This document shows, in pieces, positions 7,135 to 9,996 of a stretch of 9,996 nt of DNA. A program made the position numbers and the translations under genes. Under the pieces are notes generated by a model, which worked only from the letters and a program-made list of their open reading frames with translations, was not told where the DNA came from and made no database searches. Positions within the stretch are counted from its first letter, which is position 1. Each line of letters opens with the position of its first letter. The stretch is taken from positions 1 through 9,996 of the forward strand of contig CALMZT010000889.1 in assembly GCA_937870805.1 (NCBI GenBank). The letters run 5' to 3'. This DNA is from an uncultured Chloroflexota bacterium (GTDB taxonomy: Bacteria; Chloroflexota; Anaerolineae; Aggregatilineales; Phototrophicaceae).

Positions 7135-7166
7135 TTGTAAACGTTTACAATTGTAAACGTTTACAG
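7135..7166. promoter_or_regulatory. Twin LacI/GalR-type operators forming one 30-bp palindrome
   Basis: Two copies of TGTAAACGTTTACA, each a perfect 14-bp palindrome centred on CG, lie at 7136-7149 and 7152-7165. They are separated by only AT (7150-7151), with a centre-to-centre distance of 16 bp. The whole 7136-7165 block is itself a perfect palindrome. The sequence fits the GalR/LacI operator pattern TGTAAnCGnTTACA. Their place, 27-57 bases upstream of the binding-protein start and next to or downstream of the likely promoter, is where a repressor would block transcription. The LacI-family regulator encoded in the same operon is the natural candidate protein. Confidence 0.88.
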
Positions 7167-7193
7167 ACTACCATGATAATTTAAATTTTGCAA
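7165..7193 (-). promoter_or_regulatory. Candidate promoter of the transport/dehydrogenase operon
   Basis: Two readings are possible on the minus strand. TTGCAA (7193-7188) with a 17-base spacer to TAGTCT (7170-7165) has good spacing but a weak -10, which overlaps the upstream operator. TATCAT (7178-7173) is a five-of-six -10 match with no good -35, and would start transcription close to the operator edge. Either arrangement puts the operators over or just downstream of the start site. The region is AT-rich, as expected. Without transcript data the exact promoter stays open. Confidence 0.35.
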
Positions 7194-7249
7194 ATAGTGA
7201 AAAGAATCCTCTACTTTTTTAGAAGATATTGGTGAGTTACCTTGAAGAA

Positions 7250-7349
7250 ACTAGTACATCAACAACCTTAAGTTGGAGGGTTATCTACTTCCAACAAGGG
7301 ACTTAAGCCCCTTGTTCACCCGTCAAATTAACCTTGTCGGTGTACTAGT
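7250..7349. repeat. 100-bp inverted-repeat element, MITE-like
   Basis: The element runs from ACTAGTACA (7250-7258) to TGTACTAGT (7341-7349), nine perfect terminal pairs. Pairing continues inward, imperfectly, for about 36 bases per arm (through GGGT at 7278-7281 against ACCC at 7318-7321). Roughly three quarters of the arm positions are complementary. The centre carries a separate hairpin, AACAAGGG (7293-7300) with CCCTTGTT (7309-7316), around a CTTAAG core. It has no coding capacity. The size and terminal repeats fit a miniature inverted-repeat transposable element. The end sequence CTAG could contain a TA (IS630-like) or YTAR (IS5-like) target duplication, but this is a guess. Confidence 0.6.
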
Positions 7350-7362
7350 GTAATGTGATTGC

Positions 7363-7372
7363 CAAACGTTTG
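7363..7372. promoter_or_regulatory. Possible distal LacI-type operator
   Basis: CAAACGTTTG is a perfect 10-bp palindrome sharing the AAACGTTT core with the twin operators. Its centre lies 209 bp from the centre of the upstream copy. It lacks the outer TG...CA bases, so binding would be weaker; an auxiliary looping site is possible. Confidence 0.3.
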
Positions 7373-7557
7373 CCTGGCGCTAAGCCTCGCGGGAATTGTC
7401 ACACCTGCTTGTACAGATAGTGGAATATGATCTAGCGGCGCATTCCTCTCAACCTGTTGATTGTCCCGAAAGGGCTGGTTCGTAGCTCAAATCAATTGCC
7501 TTGCGGCAGATTAGTTTGCCATGTGCAGACTTCAGGTTCGATATACAGGTGATATGC

Positions 7558-9708
7558 TTAAATGTAACGCTGACGGATGGAGGCGCTGGCATAGTCCAGT
7601 ATGGCGACTACAATCGCAATCGCCAGCACGGCGACCCCCGCATCACGGTAACGCAGCAGGTTGATCTGCTGTTGCAGTAGGAAGCCGACACCCCCCCCGC
7701 CGACGAAGCCGATAATCGTGGACATACGCACGTTAATATCCCAACGGTACATCGTAAAGGCGATATATGAGGGGATAATTTGCGGCACTACGGCATACAT
7801 AATTGTTTGCATCTGGTTCGCGCCTGTACTCTGTAATGCCTCAATCGGTCCAGCATCAATGTTTTCGATTTGCTCTGAGTACAATTTACCTAACGAGGCG
7901 ATAGAGTGCAGCGTGAGCGCCAAAACGCCTGCAAAAGGACCAATGCCGACCCAGATCACGAACACCAGACCCATAATCAGTGGCTCGATAGAACGCAGGC
8001 TGTTGAGGATCGTTCGCGTGCTGTTATAGAGCACCTCACCTAATGGGAAGGCTGCGCGTGTGCCCGCAAATGCGCCTGCTATACCACCAAGCACAGCACC
8101 AATGAGCATAGCTTTAGCGATATAAGCCGTCACGTCGAAGTTGAGTAGACGCAATACAACATTACTGGGTGGGAGCGTTCCTTGCACAATCGCGCGTCCA
8201 ATATTGAGTACGATAAATGTTACGACAAATGCAACTGCCATGCCAATCCACCACAGCAGAGCAGGAATGAACTTGTTTTGCTGCTGTCCCACTTTCGGTT
8301 TCCCGATGCTGCGTGTGTAAACTGAGCGCAGTAAACTGCCGCCCAACCAAGCTGCTACCAATGGGGCAAGGAGACCGAACCATGCTGCTTGTGTGCCAAT
8401 CGCAGCTATAATGGCTAGCAGAATTGCGCCAGAAAGCGCGCCTAAAACCCCACCCAATATATGGCTGGTGATCGCATCAACCCGTTTCAGCACATCAATC
8501 GTGAGGTTTGTGCCGATGGACGACAGTGTGAAAGCGCCAATCACGCCTGCAATCGGCAGCATCAACAATTCAATAAGTTGTCCGAGCGTGCCGATGAGAT
8601 TGCCGAATGAAGTGAATGCGTCGCTGAATGCATTGACCATCCATTGAGCTAAGTTCGTGACTTCTGCTGGACGGAACGAATTGCCGAGTTGAGTGAAGAA
8701 GGTGTTGCCAAGAATGCCCAAGCCACCGAGTAAGCCAATGCCAGCCATCACCACGACGGCGATGACCAGCGACATCGCTATTGAACGAACGCGCGCTTCC
8801 CATCCGGTGACTTCAATTTCCTTGAGCTTGCGCGTCGAGGCAACCGCTGCCAAGCCAATCAGTAACGCCGTGCTCGCCGCGCCAAACCACGCACCGCTGC
8901 CCAAATTGAACATCGACATGCCAATGGCGCTCAGAATGGATGCGCCTAGCCACCAGCCAAGCGGCAGTAAGGCAAAACTGACCAGCAAATTACCTAGTGA
9001 GGTATGCACCGATTTCATCAAATTGTGCGCAGCAAAGAAGCTGAGAATTGCTGATGGAAGAATCGAGAGGGCTGTCGCAATCAGCGCCAGGAAGATCGTT
9101 TCGATCATCTTCTCCATCACGAGTCCTACTGTATCGCTAAAACGTGGCGCGCCCAGGGGAACCGCCGTGCGCGCTCGTACCGTATGGATTTCGCCTGCGG
9201 TACCGCGAATTTGTGGAACTTCAATTTGTATTTCAAAAGTACCGTCGTCGTTTGTGATAAAGTTGTCCTCAGTGGTGCCGACGGGTTGACGCACGCGCGC
9301 ATCACCGCCAAGAGGTATCCAATCGATGCGTGCTAATGCTTCAGGCTCGAAATTAAAGCCGCGCACCGTTACCACTTCATTTGCTTGCCCACAGGTTGGC
9401 GTGACAATGATATACGGAGTGCCATCTGTAGCCGGATCTGCCGCAGGGGGAGCTTCACTTGTCGAGCAAGAGACCAAGAAGGGAGTTGTCACTTCTTCAA
9501 ACGTATAATCCTGCTCAAAAATATTAGGTGAAAACAAGTCGCGTATGGCTTCGCCGAGATTTTGTTGACGCTGCGGTTCTTGCGGTACTTCGAGGTCAAT
9601 ATCAGTGACCAACCAACCATAAGATAAAATCGCAACACCAATGGCAAAAAGAATGATAATAACTAATCTTCTAAGTGGTGTGCTGGAAGATTGCCGAATG
9701 AGATTCAT
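7558..9708 (-). CDS. phnE: Oversized PhnE-like phosphonate/phosphate ABC permease with Ig-like and extra membrane segments
   Basis: The C-terminal 190 residues form a recognisable PhnE core for phosphonate or phosphite/phosphate import. ILNSLRSIEPLIMGLVFV at 567-584 is followed by GIGPFAGVLALTLHSIASLGKLYSE at 588-612. The EAA loop is at about 621-646 (IEALQSTGANQMQTI) and FVGGGGVGF at 668-676. The protein is 716 residues, while typical PhnE is about 260-290. Before the core come a signal-anchor helix (about 15-34), a soluble segment probably outside the membrane (35-198) containing an Ig/TIG-like stretch (VTPTCGQANEVVTVRGFNF at 102-120, NDDGTFEIQIEVP at 153-165), and several extra hydrophobic segments (200-525). 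A PhnE-like first-helix sequence at 203-231 suggests a partial duplication. ATG 9708 follows the ATPase gene by 14 bases with GAAGG upstream, so the two genes form one operon. Confidence 0.88.
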   Translation of the reverse strand: MNLIRQSSSTPLRRLVIIILFAIGVAILSYGWLVTDIDLEVPQEPQRQQNLGEAIRDLFSPNIFEQDYTFEEVTTPFLVSCSTSEAPPAADPATDGTPYIIVTPTCGQANEVVTVRGFNFEPEALARIDWIPLGGDARVRQPVGTTEDNFITNDDGTFEIQIEVPQIRGTAGEIHTVRARTAVPLGAPRFSDTVGLVMEKMIETIFLALIATALSILPSAILSFFAAHNLMKSVHTSLGNLLVSFALLPLGWWLGASILSAIGMSMFNLGSGAWFGAASTALLIGLAAVASTRKLKEIEVTGWEARVRSIAMSLVIAVVVMAGIGLLGGLGILGNTFFTQLGNSFRPAEVTNLAQWMVNAFSDAFTSFGNLIGTLGQLIELLMLPIAGVIGAFTLSSIGTNLTIDVLKRVDAITSHILGGVLGALSGAILLAIIAAIGTQAAWFGLLAPLVAAWLGGSLLRSVYTRSIGKPKVGQQQNKFIPALLWWIGMAVAFVVTFIVLNIGRAIVQGTLPPSNVVLRLLNFDVTAYIAKAMLIGAVLGGIAGAFAGTRAAFPLGEVLYNSTRTILNSLRSIEPLIMGLVFVIWVGIGPFAGVLALTLHSIASLGKLYSEQIENIDAGPIEALQSTGANQMQTIMYAVVPQIIPSYIAFTMYRWDINVRMSTIIGFVGGGGVGFLLQQQINLLRYRDAGVAVLAIAIVVAILDYASASIRQRYI

Positions 9709-9722
9709 CGTATAAATACCTT

Positions 9723-9996
9723 CTAATGGATTTCGACTTGGACGGCTTCTTCGCCATAAATCATCTTGAAACGTTCCTCGTCAATTTGCTCTGGCGGTCC
9801 GTCAAATTCCAGTTTTCCTGCTTTGAGCGCGATCACGCGATCAGAATAAGCGCGCGCGAGGCTAAGGAAATGTAAACTGCATAATACGGTGAGACCATCT
9901 TCATCATTCAGCAGTTGCAAATATTTCATGACAGCGTGCGACGTTGCCGGATCAAGGCTGGCAACGGGTTCATCGGCAAGCATCAATTCCGGGTCC
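9723..9996 (-). CDS. phnC: PhnC-like phosphonate/phosphate ABC transporter ATPase, C-terminal part, cut by window edge
   Basis: The last 90 codons of an ABC ATPase are visible; the Walker A and signature motif lie beyond the window. Walker B with its catalytic glutamate is ELMLADEP, followed by the D-loop ASLDP. The switch histidine is in LCSLHFLSLARAYSDRVIAL, and the terminal KAGKLEFDGPPEQI matches the PhnC family ending. Family assignment relies on that ending and on the PhnE-like permease gene 14 bases downstream. The protein would sit on the cytoplasmic face and power uptake of phosphonate or a related phosphorus compound. A binding-protein gene (phnD) is expected upstream, outside the window. 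The coding frame is open to the window edge, so the ATG about four codons inside is not a real start. Confidence 0.88.
   Translation of the reverse strand, partial: DPELMLADEPVASLDPATSHAVMKYLQLLNDEDGLTVLCSLHFLSLARAYSDRVIALKAGKLEFDGPPEQIDEERFKMIYGEEAVQVEIH

Larger units (their letters stand above)
7167..7557. other. Gene-free region between the PhnE-like and binding-protein genes
   Basis: No coding frame is supported here. The stretch contains the candidate promoter at its low-coordinate end, a 100-bp inverted-repeat element (7250-7349), a CAAACGTTTG palindrome (7363-7372), and a copy of the 13-base word AGGGCTGGTTCGT (7471-7483) also found at 516-528. No convincing terminator follows the PhnE-like gene; the small stems seen (such as CCCGAAAGGG at 7465-7474) lack a U-run. 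Confidence 0.6.

Noticed and set aside
7293..7316. Central stem of the 100-bp repeat as a Rho-independent terminator for the PhnE-like gene
   Set aside because: Neither strand has a U-run after the stem. It is kept only as part of the repeat element.
7535..7543. GGTTCGATA, resembling a tRNA T-loop
   Set aside because: The flanking bases do not form a T-arm, acceptor or anticodon stem at the required spacing, so no tRNA is present.
8693..9289. 198-codon open frame on the plus strand
   Set aside because: It lies fully antisense inside the PhnE-like gene, has no recognisable domain or ribosome site, and shows the low-complexity pattern of a shadow frame. The minus-strand protein has clear family motifs.

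Overview
The window holds one almost complete sugar/polyol uptake-and-oxidation operon, flanked by the ends of two other loci. Every supported gene is on the minus strand. No rRNA, tRNA or taxonomic marker is present. Moderate GC, Sec-type signal peptides without a lipobox, and a very large PhnE with an extracytoplasmic Ig-like segment suggest an environmental bacterium, possibly Chloroflexota (Anaerolineae-like). That assignment is an inference from style only.

In transcription order (high to low coordinates) the window begins with the 3' end of a PhnC-like phosphonate/phosphate ABC ATPase (9996-9723). Fourteen bases later comes a 716-residue PhnE-like permease (9708-7558). A gene-free stretch follows (7557-7109). 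It holds a 100-bp inverted-repeat element resembling a MITE (7250-7349), a possible distal operator (7363-7372), a candidate promoter, and two abutting copies of a LacI/GalR-type operator that together form a perfect 30-bp palindrome (7136-7165).

The operators sit just upstream of the main operon. Its order is solute-binding protein (7108-5759), an intergenic hairpin (5711-5740), MalF-like permease (5676-4738), MalG-like permease (4741-3920, 4-bp overlap), LacI-family regulator (3859-2828), and two medium-chain zinc-type dehydrogenases (2796-1783 and 1745-762). A weak terminator overlaps the last stop codon. The expected logic is capture of a sugar or polyol by the binding protein, import through the two permeases, oxidation by the two dehydrogenases, and control by the encoded repressor at the twin operators. 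No ATPase gene is in the operon, so one must be supplied from elsewhere.

Downstream, 278-738 is mostly decayed sequence. It contains a 37-residue remnant of the C-terminus of a second MalG-type permease (466-353). After it comes the start of a short-chain dehydrogenase (277 to the window edge). Together these look like the debris of another ABC-sugar locus.

Most notable are the oversized, possibly internally duplicated PhnE, the fused twin operator, the exactly 100-bp inverted-repeat element, the permease remnant, and the paired dehydrogenases of which one has lost its whole structural-zinc cysteine set.
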